Source: Nemertoderma westbladi (Eukaryota > Xenacoelomorpha > Nemertodermatida > Nemertodermatidae). Taken from it: a stretch of DNA of 64,000 bases. The stretch spans positions 1 through 64,000 of the forward strand of contig JAUCBJ010004291.1 in NCBI GenBank assembly GCA_032718475.1, read 5' to 3'. Positions 21,161 to 32,259 of this stretch are shown in pieces (the stretch's first letter is position 1; the number at the start of each line of letters is the position of its first letter). Below the pieces are notes generated by a model. That model saw only the letters and a list, made by a program, of their open reading frames with translations, ran no database searches and was not told the origin of the DNA. Position numbers and translations under genes: made by a program.

Positions 21161-21709
21161 TATGGAAACACCCCAATTGAGCACATACACATAAAGATGG
21201 GACTTTTCCATGTAGCAGTGGAGCCTGTCCGGCTCTATGGCAGTGATTGCTGAGCTCTTAGTGATGAGGACTCTTAGATAGATATGGTACATATACTTGT
21301 TAAAGCAGTGATGGTGATCCTTTCCATACATAAGGTGCTCTACATTATGATCTCATTGCCTACTCCCAGCTCTACACTAATGCAATCACAGCGACCTTGT
21401 ACTAATAAATTAACCTCGTGTTTTAAACAGGCATGTTTTCCATCCATTAACTTTCCTTTTCCAGTAGAATATACCTGTATGTTATATCAGCTCACCATAA
21501 GTACAGGAAATTTGAATCTATTGGTAATTTATGTTAACCTATGCATCATCACTAAAAGGTTCTGCATTTATATTTATATTTAATTTTAAATAATTGTAAT
21601 GTTTGACCCTACGAAAAGAGGGTTTGTTCACCGAGCATGTGTCGTAGCAAAAGTCGTAGCTGTGCCTAAACCTGCATCTTGCTTGATTGTTATATCCAAG
21701 GCATAAAAG

Positions 21710-22336
21710 ATGATGTACAACCAGTTACACAGTGACTGCCACACCACCCCGACCACTGCAAATTGGGCCTTCAAAATAAGGGATCTCCTTAACAACCTGG
21801 GACTTAGTCACGCGTGGTTAAATCAATCTGTTATAAACGAGACTGAGTTTCTTAATACAGTACATAAGGTAATTAGGGACCAATTTATACAAGATTGGTG
21901 GCTGTCCATTAGCGCATCCCCCAAGGGAGAACTGTATATTAAAACAGAATTTGGTACGGAAGAGTACCTTTTAATGAACTGCCAAATGAACCTCATCTGA
22001 AAATTGCTCTAGCCCACCTACGCTGTACTTCGCACTGCCTGGAAATCTTAGCAGGTCAAGCCACGCGACGAACGTTTATGTACGATGTGCAATATGGGTC
22101 TGGTTGAAAGCGAATTTCATTTTATTTTAGTATGCCCAGCCTACAACCAAATCAGAGTACAATTTATAGATTATCATTTTCATAGATATCCTTCCTTATC
22201 GTTATACCATCAATTATTTTCAACAAATATGGTTCGGGTCAGGAAAAATCTCGCCATAACAATTCTCTATACCGTTTATTTTTATTTTTTTTTATTTCTT
22301 TGTTATATTTCAAAATTACATTTGTCTATGTGTTAG
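21710..22336 (+). pseudogene. LINE C-terminal domain relic
   Basis: The plus-strand frames give NWAFKIRDLLNNLGLSHAWL, then VIRDQFIQDWWLSI, YIKTEFGTEEYLL, LKIALAHLRCTSHCLEILAG and CNMGLVESEFHFILVCPAYN. This order, ending in C-x2-C...HF-x2-x-CP-x-Y, is the C-terminal tail common to a widespread group of invertebrate LINE polymerases. The blocks sit in at least two frames, so the piece is frameshifted, and the RT itself is absent. Confidence 0.7.
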
Positions 22337-22439
22337 TTGGGTGTTGGGTCTCCAGGTATTAATTTTTGGTTGTTTGTGTAAAGTTAGTGCGTATCATTAA
22401 CTATAGTCTTAAGTGACGTGTTCGTGTTTTGAATGAAAC

Positions 22440-22552
22440 ACCCCCCAGAATTTCCACTTACCCCCCAGAATTTCTACTCCCCCCCCATTCCTGTTACCCC
22501 CCCCCCCCCGTCAAACTAGTGATTACTGTTACCCCCCCCCCCCCCCCCCATG
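22440..22552. repeat. C-rich tract cluster
   Basis: Several C runs of 6-17 bases with a repeated CCCCCCAGAATTTC phrase. Low-complexity sequence that could form i-motif or G-quadruplex on the opposite strand. Confidence 0.8.
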
Positions 22553-22613
22553 CCATTATTTACAGGATATAAGTGCTAGTGATATAGATATTTTTACATA
22601 CGATATAACAACA

Positions 22614-22897
22614 AAGGTTATTGTTTTGGTTAGAAAAAGCTGTCTCTATAACCTCCCTCAATTGGTAATAACATCGTTTATTGTTTTGGTTAGAAACACC
22701 CGTCTCTGTAACCTACTCCTTTCCCTCAATTAGTAACAACATCGTTTATTGTTTTGGTTAAAAAAATAGTCTCTGTAACCAGCTCCTTTCCCTCAAATGG
22801 TAACATCGTTTATTGTTTTGGTTAGAAAAACCCGTCTCTGTAACCTACTCCTTTCCCTCAATTAGTAACAACATCGTTTATTGTTTTGGTTAGAAAA
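22614..22897. repeat. ~65-bp minisatellite, ~4.5 copies
   Basis: The phrase TTATTGTTTTGGTTAGAAA starts near 22618, 22678, 22746, 22810 and 22878, each followed by a related CTCTGTAACC...CCCTCAATTAG segment. The last unit is cut by the TAG tail of the LINE copy at 22898, so the LINE inserted into the array or at its edge. Confidence 0.85.
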
Positions 22898-23330
22898 CTA
22901 CTACTATTAAGAACGGCATGCTGCATTGCAGCTGCATTTTTAAGAATGCTGTGCTGGCCTGTCGATAAAATTGTGCCACCACAACTCCCCTATCACCCAT
23001 GACATTTGCTAGATCATCCGCATCTTCAAGGCCGGTGTCCTTTAAGATGCGTCTCAAGAAAGTCATGGGCTGTCCACCATACTTATTCACTCCATGAGGC
23101 TGCCAAAGTACAAGATTATGCACTGGCTGGTCCTCACGGCGAAAGCAATGTCCTGAAAAGCGGAGGCAACTTTGTTCTAGTGTCAAGCTTGGGGGAACCA
23201 ATGAGATACCTCCAATGTTATATAGTGTTTGGTTGGAGATGTGTGCATTGTACTACCACAATGAACCCGGCGTAGCATTCTTGTGAATAGGCCATCCAGG
23301 GATTTGGTGTACTCAGCAGTTAGAGCCCAG
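22898..23330 (-). mobile_element. RTE-like LINE, 5'-truncated copy 2
   Basis: About 430 bp on the minus strand matching 448-877 of copy 1, with the same (TAG)n tail and the same encoded block (GHCFRREDQPVHNLVLWQP). The match ends abruptly at 23330, marking 5' truncation. A few base differences and small indels break the frame near its end. Being this similar to copy 1, it reflects recent activity of the family. Confidence 0.9.
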
Positions 23331-26160
23331 TATTTTTTAAATATTATTTAATAGATATTAACTAATTTCAAGAAATTAATATGGCACAATTCAAAATTCT
23401 AATCGATAACCTTTGATCAAACCCCGAAAAGAAATTAAACAAAAAAAAATTTCGAAAATTGGTTAAGAAATGGACGTGTAGTAGTATTATGAATGTGAAA
23501 AATACAATCCGAGATAAACGCATTTAAAGTTTAAGAACAATATATTTCAAATGTTCTCGCTATTTTCATGTACCATTTTTCATTTTTGGATTTTTTCATG
23601 TATCATTTTCATGTCCTTTTCTTTTCACATTGGTTATCCCCTATCTATTTTGTGATTTCTCAATGGATTTAATGAAATTTGGTTCAAATAAACCCCTACC
23701 AACTTTTAAAAACCTGTTAAAATAATTTTAGAGTGCTTGCCCAAAAACACTCCGCGCAGCACGTGAACAAATTTCATTTTGGAGTTTTGGTTTGATCGCA
23801 TACTATTTCGTGATTTATTAATAAATAGTCATAGAATAATGAGACAACCTTTAAACTTTCTGAATGATATAAAAAATTTCCACATACTTTTATAATAAGT
23901 CTTCACACAGCACGTTAATTATTCGAGGAGTTCGGAAAGCCTTTTGATCAGAATGAGAAGCCTTTACGTGGAACATGAAATGTTCATGCAGCACATGAAG
24001 ACTTCGCGCAGCACGTGAATTATTCTCAAAGCATGTGGAATTTAAAAAATAATAAGTTTATGGTTGATCCCCACAATTATTATTACCAGCTATTGCTATA
24101 TGATGGTTCCCATTTGTTATTACTAGTAGACAAATAGTCCATTAGACAACTGTTCAATATGTAATACAAACTCACAAATATTTATTAAATATCTATTAAT
24201 TATAAATTGACAGACAGACAGACAAACTGTGAGACAGATAGACTGACATACAGACATAGTGATTAGATAATTCAAAACATGAAAACAGATATCGGCATTA
24301 AGAAAAATTCCCACTGCTTTTTAATATTTCGATGGACAGACAGACAGACTTACAGACGGAAAACCAGCCATTACTCGAGAAGTAAAAGAGATAACGCTAA
24401 GCCGTTTAGAGATTTGAAATCCTCATTAAATTCTGCTCTATATGAAATAAAAAAACAAAAATATCGAAAATTTTGACCTGAGGGCGGGGGGGGGGGGGGG
24501 GTGTACCCCCCCTTAATGTGATATGTGTGATACTGTGATATGGCGCCACATTTAGCGCCAAGAAACCCTGACCAGACATGTTACTTGGCTATATAATTTT
24601 TGCTATCACTGTGTTACCTTATTTTTTTAGATTTCATTATTTTTACCGAGCTGTGCCATATTAAATATATGATTGCCACTCAACATCGATAAAAAATACT
24701 ACTGATAATGGTACACCGGTAGTTACTAAGTTATAGTTACCAAGTTAATGTGCGATTGTCACGCATTGGCCTACTTATCAGTGTATAAGTGCTGCACAAA
24801 GAAAAAGATTCTCTATCCTAATCATCCCTTATAATTGGAATTGTCAAGGGCACCTGTCCCTGCTGGCAATTTTATCATGTAAGGACACATAACTTGTAAA
24901 AGCTGTAGCATTGCTGGAGAGAAACTTTCTTGCTGTGAATAAGACACTACTCTCTTTGCCTAGCAAACATTAACGATTCAACATGGATTCCCAATCAGCG
25001 TAGTACAATCACTCCAACTGATCATTATTCTCTAAGTAACCTGAGTTGGTGTCCAGTTCATTCTCCAGATCCCCCCCCCCCCCCCCCGCACTGTATCTCA
25101 TCTCACTGTATATAATAGACACATATAGTAGGTTGCTTTATTTCTCAGTAGAGCTAGGTTCATAAATACAAATCAATAAATATATCATCCATATCACATA
25201 AAAATCTAATTCACCCACTGCGCAGTTAATGTAAGACATCCAACAACATTGCATGTAATAAAAATATATAATCTATGTTTCAGTGCTTGGAACTAGTTTC
25301 TTTACTTTGTAATAATATTAATGGATTGTACCTTGATAAGTTTTGTTAATCAATAAAATAACCTTAAACCTTCTCAAGGAATGTGATCAGTCTCCCCTGG
25401 TGATTTAATGTCTGCTGGTGTTTTCACATATTTAATGTTAACATTTTCATCTGTTTGATAATAAAGCAGGAAATTACCATCACTACCACTTGTTATATAT
25501 TGTGTAAATTCAGTGAAATGGAATTAAGATTAATTAAGTTGAATGGAATGTTGTAGTTAACATATTTTTTAAAAATGCCAGCAGATAACGCTTAGTATCC
25601 TATTACCATCACATGTCATGGAAAAAGTAAGGTGAATTATTTAGTTAGAAAAAAGTAAAACGATTTGTGATTGTGTAATACTAATCAGTGGAGGCATTGA
25701 AAATAATCCTCTGGGTGGCATTTATCTCTCTTTCAAAAAAGTAACACATAATGCGACCTTTTGACCAAGAATTACATGCAAAGAACCTCACCCAAAACAA
25801 AGAAAAAAGTAGAATAAAGTGTTTGGTTCGTCAACAATGTTTTGTTTGGGTGGATTATTATTTCGAATCCCAAGGGAGGGAAACTAACAGGATAGAAAAA
25901 CTGTCGGTGGTCCCAGAGGAAGGTGGTGCTAGACTATTTAAGATTACAAGAATACATGACAGAGATGCGCCGTGGCTAGTACTTTTAAAGCGTTAGTAAA
26001 GGAATCAATACCACAAACTCTAATCACCTGAGATGATAATTTTAGGATGAACGCACTGAGTATTGTACTCTTTCTCTTTCATTAGATATAAGTAAAAGGA
26101 AACACAATATGACAGATGGTCTATAGGTTATTATGGTTGATGTTAGGGTTTGTTAGTCAG
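23331..26160. other. Intergenic with simple repeats, no gene seen
   Basis: AT-rich. Contains GACA-type microsatellites near 24207-24260 and 24335-24350, a G tract near 24484-24501 and a C tract near 25074-25087. A loosely repeated phrase (GCAGCACGTGAA) recurs between 23750 and 24020. An 81-codon open frame at 25751-25996 has no recognisable domain. Confidence 0.45.
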
Positions 26161-26165
26161 ACACG

Positions 26166-26254
26166 AACCCTAATTAAAGCAGTAATTGTAGCCTAACCTT
26201 GAGCTGAGCCTCACAACATAGGGTTAGGGTTCAATTACTGCTTTAATTAGGGTT
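26166..26254. repeat. Perfect 23-bp inverted repeat with TTAGGG-like sequence
   Basis: The arms 26166-26188 and 26232-26254 are exact reverse complements (AACCCTAATTAAAGCAGTAA at the left start), separated by 43 bp. GGGTTAGGGTT lies just inside the right arm. It may be the remnant of a small inverted-repeat element; the telomere-like hexamers are too few to be an array. Confidence 0.8.
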
Positions 26255-26627
26255 TGGGCCGCCACTATTGTAACCTACAAGGCCCACGAGAACCGTGAAA
26301 AAGTGGCGCCTTTAGTGTGATTTGTGTACTGCATTTTTCTATTGAATTTTAATCAAGAGGCAAAATCAAAATTGCAAAGGTGTGACTTTAAGATATCGGT
26401 ATTTTGGGCACACACAACAAATAATTAAATTATTCAATTATATTCAATTCAATTTTAATTTAAATTTACTAAATGCATTATTGACTCTGTCTATATATAT
26501 GTACAACAATTATTGTTTTCCACTTTAATATACATTCTGTAAATTTAGAAAAATTTTCTTAACTGATTTCCAGAACTAGTAACAAAAGTTATAACAATAA
26601 AAATAACTGAGTAACATAAGTACCCCC

Positions 26628-27041
26628 TTGGAAATACGCTGCATAGCTTTAGTGGTAATCCTATATATAATAATCTATTATACATGTAAACTTTGGCAAA
26701 AACAGTTAGTGAGCATAAATACTGAAGAAACGTATGCTAACATAATTCCATCATTGAAACCAATAACCCTTAATGTAGGACGAAACGAGGAATCATTTAT
26801 TCTCGGACTTATCATCGGACAACAAGCGAACCTCGCACATATGCGATACATATACAATGATTTGGTACACGATCGTTGCAGTTGTGGAGACATTGAGGCA
26901 GAATACCACTATTTATTTGTTTGTTCGGACAGACGTGATACAATTACGAACCTCATAGAGTCCTTAAGCTATAATAACTTACCAGTATCACTAACAACTA
27001 TCCAGCTATCGAGATGCGAAAGAATTATAGATTGCTTTTAG
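26628..27041 (+). pseudogene. LINE C-terminal relic (Jockey/R1-like tail)
   Basis: The plus frame reads TLNVGRNEESFILGLIIGQQ, then ANLAHMRYIYND and CSCGDIEAEYHYLFVCSDRR. R-x-E-x-F...L-x-IG-x-x-x-LxH followed by C-x-CG...E-x-x-H-x-LF-x-C is the C-terminal end of Jockey/R1/I-type LINE proteins. Only this tail remains. The first ~35 codons of the open frame are not recognisable. Confidence 0.6.
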
Positions 27042-28735
27042 TATATATATACTATATATATATATACTATAGTTTGCATTTAATCTCTAGATATTATTAT
27101 ATCATATGCTACAACACAACTCTAACTCTATTTTTAAGGTGAAGGTTTATTTTATATTTTTATGTGTTACAATAATATGATTTGTGTGTATGTTGTCTAT
27201 GTTTCCATGACGCCTACACAATGAGGCTTATTATATTAGATTTATATATATATATATAGAGTACCTACCTATCTACTATATACATTGTTTATTTGGTGTA
27301 TTTGTTATTGTTTTACATAATGTATAAATAAATCAACATCTACAACTCATATATATGATTTATACTGTCGGTATATTATGGTAATTAACAGTTCTTTACA
27401 ACTTACCCGCATCAAATGCCATACAGATACTCGTTACACTAAGTATAAGAAGCATGGACATTAATAATGTGTGGATCAACATGTTGTTTTAATTATATTC
27501 TTCAATGTTGATAATTTATTTGCTTAAAGAATATAGGTCAAATTATAGAATGAAATAATATAGTGTGATGTCTAAAAAATAATTTTATGTTAAATTTGTA
27601 GCGAAAAAAGAGTATTATTATGGAAAGTTATACTAAAGAAGATTCATACATTTCTGCCATTTATGATGATGAATATACAAAATAGAAATAATCATGGCAC
27701 AATAGAAAGAATATTCTTTTTGTGAGCAGCGTATTGGATAAAACAGGTAGACAGAATGCATCCCATTGGTGTTTTGCGATTTGTGCTGACAGTAAGTGGG
27801 GTAAGATTGTGTGCCAACAGTGCGAGAGTTCAAGGTTCTAAATTAATCGAAAACTAAGATCACTTACAACCACTACTGCTCAATCGAATCCCTATTGAAC
27901 AATTCCCTAAGGTTTTTAAACACGAAATCTTACTAATTCACGAATATTTGAGAAGTAATGGCTGTTGTAGGTTCTCTGAATGCTCCTGAACAGTTGGAAA
28001 TCTCTTCATATGGCAATATTAAAAGTAAGTTTCTGGAGTTTTTAATCTGTTTATATAAGATTTCAGTTTTCAATTAGAGATGTTATTCAGTAATTCACGA
28101 ATATTCTCCCCTAAGAATTTTAGGACATGATTTAATAATATTCAGTAGATTAAATGAAACACTCAAAATTAAGATTGGTCAAACTGACAGAAAATATTCA
28201 ATTTGACCAGATATACAGATTGACAACAACATATGGTCGGATGGGGTGGTTCTACAATTACTGATTGTGCTCATTACATAATAAATAATTATGCTGGTCG
28301 TATTAAATGTAGCATGTGTCTCTGGAAAAAATTTAATACATTAACTAAATAAATTAAAACCTAAGTGAAATGAAATTATTTTTTCTTAAATTGTTACGTT
28401 TTCGCTAGAAAATACCCCAAAATCGGGAGAAATTGGTACTTTTTTTTTAACTCGGGGAAATAAGTATTGCTTTAATTATATTTTTTCGTGGCGAAGAAAG
28501 TTATGTAAGAAAACGAAAAATTTTTTTTGGTGGAATTTCTTCAATTTAAAAATTTACAGAATGCCACAGAGGTTAAAGATGAGTTGAGATAACATTGAAA
28601 AAAATGTTTTTCCACGTGTAATACGTAATTTTATTCTTAAATTAGTATATTTTGTTTTGTTGCTTGTATTTTTCAACATTGTTTCTACAGTTATAGTAGT
28701 GTAGTCAAATTAGGCCGAAAAATACAATGGGCTCC
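27042..28735. other. Intergenic, no gene seen
   Basis: AT-rich, starting with TA-rich palindromic sequence near 27040-27070 and a TA microsatellite near 27245. No recognisable gene up to the target duplication of the BEL element (ATAGC, 28736-28740). Confidence 0.5.
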
Positions 28736-28740
28736 ATAGC

Positions 28741-29947
28741 TGTAAAAGCTTTTGCTGAATTGCCCGGTTATTTTTCCTTATTTTTCCCGTAAAATACTCT
28801 GTAGTTGGTTTAATAGGCGTAAGAGGCCGTATTATTGCTGTATCGGTGTTTTTAGAGGATCTAAGAGCTATTTCTTCCGTATGTGTACTGTGGAAGGCAT
28901 AGTTGATGATTCTATGGCAATTCCATGACGCAAAAGGGGATAGCTACTCTTGAACAGTAGTTACTATGACGACGGTTAACAGCTGATATTCATACATGTC
29001 GATTTTCTTTGTTCTACGGCATCTCTCAGTTCAGTCAACCAATCAGAGCGTTTTTACTGTTCTTGTACAGAAATTTCCTAGAAATCACGCAATGCTGTAT
29101 GGGCTGTGTTATCATTCTGTCCTGAGCCAGGAAGAGCGGCTTTGGAATATTTTGTGCTTTTCTGCTTTAGCCTAACACTAGTAGGCTTAATTATAAGGAC
29201 ATATATCCGTTATCTCAACTCACACTTAATATCACACTGGTTATCACTGGTTAACTGGCCCATACTGTGCAACTTAACTTAACATTACTGCTTTGCTGTC
29301 GGTTATTCATTATATTTGTTGATGAATTATTATATTTGGAATAACGAGAAATAACCCCGAAACCCAATATTCTTGATATACCGAAGGTAAGAGAGAAAGG
29401 TTACATATAACGATTGTGACTTATGTTAAAGTGGTTTGAAGTGAATCTAATGTTATTTGATAGACCCTACATGATTCGGTCCGTGTTCCTTTTATATGTG
29501 ACTAAAATCAGTGAAGATCGGCAGATCAGTGTGCAGTATTGTGCAGCATTGTGTATGAGTGAGACTGATAACGAAGCATTTCCTAAAGAATGCGCCATAT
29601 ATGTGAATTGTAACTAAGCCATATCGTTGCGTGTAGTTTAAGTCATAACTCTGTTTATAGATAGAGCGCCACGTCCTAAAGGAACTGTTAATATTCCCCG
29701 AAAGTGAATAATATTGTCAGAGATTATATAATACTGTCAGTCGAATAATACATTAGGCTTACATAGCAATACGATTAAGCCGTCGAACCCAATCTCCCGG
29801 GTATATCCAGCGGGTGAATGATCGCGCACCGATTGGTTTCGACTAGTGTAGTGAATCAAATACTTGTCAGAGGCTAAAAGTGATTTATTATCTAGAAGAC
29901 ATCCTAATTTGGCGGGTTAAACTGCCAAAGGTCTGAAAGCGCGAACA
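28741..29947 (+). repeat. 5' LTR of BEL/Pao element
   Basis: 1207 bp, TG...CA ends, near-identical to 39794-41000. It should carry the promoter and polyadenylation signals of the element. A 64-codon open frame (29423-29617) is present in both LTRs and is probably fortuitous. Confidence 0.95.
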
Positions 29948-30014
29948 ATAACGGATATAGCTTCTTTATTGCAGTAAGCAATAAAGTTGAAAGTACCGGT
30001 TGACCGGTAAACCT

Positions 30015-30166
30015 GAACCGGTACTTCTGTAGGTCAGTAGGCCCAACTGCCAGAACCGGTACTTCTGTAGGTCAGTAGGCCCAACTGCCAGAACCGGTAC
30101 TGCTGTAGGTCCGTAGGTCCAACTGCCAGAACCGGTACTTCTGTAGGTCCGTAGGCCCAACTGTCC
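30015..30166. repeat. 38-bp tandem repeat, 4 copies
   Basis: Units begin at 30015, 30053, 30091 and 30129 with AACCGGTACT..., differing at a few positions; a partial fifth follows. Confidence 0.9.
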
Positions 30167-30355
30167 TAACCGGTACTTCCAGTATAAGTACATTAGTATT
30201 ATTCGAATTTGATAGTTATATACCGGTAGGTCTTAGTACTTAATCAGGGAACGGCCGCCCTGGTTTTTTATTGAGATTTTACTTGTTTCTGTCGGTTTTA
30301 TTTGTTTGTAGGCCAGTATTGAACAGAAGGCGTGTAAGCCTGATCATATTGTACA

Positions 30356-30931
30356 GACAATTTGTAGGCTGGGCTGTTGTCTGATTGCTATTAAGTCTGA
30401 ACGGATTGCAGTGTGTGTAGATCACCTGTCCGATAAAGAACGGTTAGGAAGTAGGGGCAGCCAAAGCTGTAAGGTAAACCCCCATCTAAAGAATAAGTCG
30501 TACTACTGGGTTAGAACGCATACTACCTAATCATTTCGGAGTCTGCATGTCCTGTAGTTTATTTAGGCTTGAGAGTAGTCTGCCATCGTTTAGTCTGTAC
30601 TTTGTTTGTGTAGTCTGTACAGGTAGCGTATAATATTTATTTAGATAATTTGTAGGCTGGATAGTTGTCTGGCTGTTATTAGGTCTGAACGGATTGCAGT
30701 GTGTGTAGAGCCTCTGTCCGATAAAGAACGGTTAGGAAGTAGGGGCAGCCAAAGCTGTAAGGTAAACCCCCAACTAAAGAATAAGTCGTGCTACTGGGTT
30801 AGAACGCATACTACCTAATCATTTCGGAGTCTGCATGTCCTGTAGTTTATTTAGGCTTGATAGTAGTCTGTCAGTATTTGGTCTGCATTTCGTTTGAGTG
30901 GTTTGTACGCGTAGCGTAATATTTATTATTC
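30356..30931. repeat. 288-bp direct duplication in BEL leader
   Basis: 30356-30643 and 30644-30931 align throughout. They share long identical stretches (for example around CCGATAAAGAACGGTTAGGA and GGTTAGAACGCATACTACC) with scattered differences. It is a tandem duplication older than the LTR pair, because its copies differ more than the LTRs do. Confidence 0.9.
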
Positions 30932-32259
30932 AGAGTTTATGCGATTATTCGCAACATTCATTCCCCAAGTTTGTTCCTACAATAATTGTGTTTGTTATAC
31001 ATACCGCTATAGTTAAATTAACCCCGGTACTACACGGGCTGCTTGGCGTAGGTAAAGACTGGTGATTTTGTGCACCGGTGACTCCAGCAGATGCCGTGGT
31101 TCTTTTAGCTGTTCAAGTATATTTAACTACTGATTATATGTTGTACAAGTACTCGTACCTAATTTAGGGTTTAGTGTACAGTGCTTTCCGAAAGTAATTA
31201 GTGTAGGCATTATATTTGTGTTGTAAAGTGGTTGATAGGCACGTTCGATTAGCTCTATTAACTTCTAGGTAGGGACACTCCGTGATACATAACGTAGTAC
31301 CTATAGCGATACGGCTATAGGTCGTCAGGCGGTGGTATTTTCCTATCTGGACAACGCAGTGTATTTACTACTACGTATTATTTTCAAATACCGCAGTACC
31401 CTGTCCGTTGTAATAACCAGATTTCTAACCCTTTGTTAGGCTGGTTTGTAGACTTCTTGTAAAATTACCCTAAAAATTCGTATTTTGTGTTTTTTGTAAA
31501 TTTTTGTGTTTATTTAGAGATTGTAATCTCAACCCGAATCGTACGTAATTTGTAGTATTAAGTAACTTAGGTAAATTAGAATTATTTGTTTTAGTGTCCT
31601 ATAAGTAACACTTCACTGAAAGCGCACCGCTTTGTGTAGTGATTACTCCCCAGAAATAATAACATTTATTTCAAACATTGACAAAACCCATTAAAACGGG
31701 TATATATATTATAAATCAACTCAAACGATTTATAAATAGTAGGCCTGCCATACAACAATTAGGTCTCAATATCAGTTGGACTACTGCTTAAATAACGGTA
31801 ATAAAGTAAGTTAAAGTAACCAAGTAACCCTTAAAATTCAGAAATTCAATTATTCTAAAATAATTGACATACCGGTATTTACAATAGGCTTATTATATTT
31901 ATTTCTATAAATCTTAGGTTGAAATCATACCGGTATTCTGTAATTAATTTTAGTTAATAATTATACTTATATATACTATAAGTGTAAACTGCATACCGGT
32001 ATCCACGATAGGCCTATTATATATTTATATATATTTTTGTGCTAAAATTATATACCGGTATTTTGTGAAAAAACCTAGTCTGTAATAATACTTCTATATA
32101 CCATAAGCATACCGGTATTCTAATATATTATATATATATCACGCTACACTGAGTAGCAGTATCGGTAATTAATTACTAGGCTAGCAGTTAATGCTGAATT
32201 ACTAGACTTGCTTAGACTGTAATATAGCAGTAGGCATTCAACTGTACAATCAAACAAAC

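Larger units (their letters stand above)
29948..32259 (+). other. BEL leader region with tandem repeats
   Basis: A 2.3-kb non-coding stretch between the 5' LTR and gag. It holds four 38-bp units (30015-30166, containing AACCGGTACTTCTGTAGGTC), a 288-bp direct duplication (30356-30643 and 30644-30931, similar over nearly the whole length) and a loose series of ACCGGTAT-containing units of about 60 bp (31870-32120). Such a long leader could hold packaging or regulatory signals; none is proven. Confidence 0.75.

Noticed and set aside
26150-26260. Telomeric repeat array
   Set aside because: Only a couple of TTAGGG-like hexamers, explained by a small inverted repeat.
29423-29617. 64-residue protein gene (also at 40476-40670)
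   Set aside because: It lies inside both LTRs, so its duplication is explained by the LTR pair; no domain is seen.
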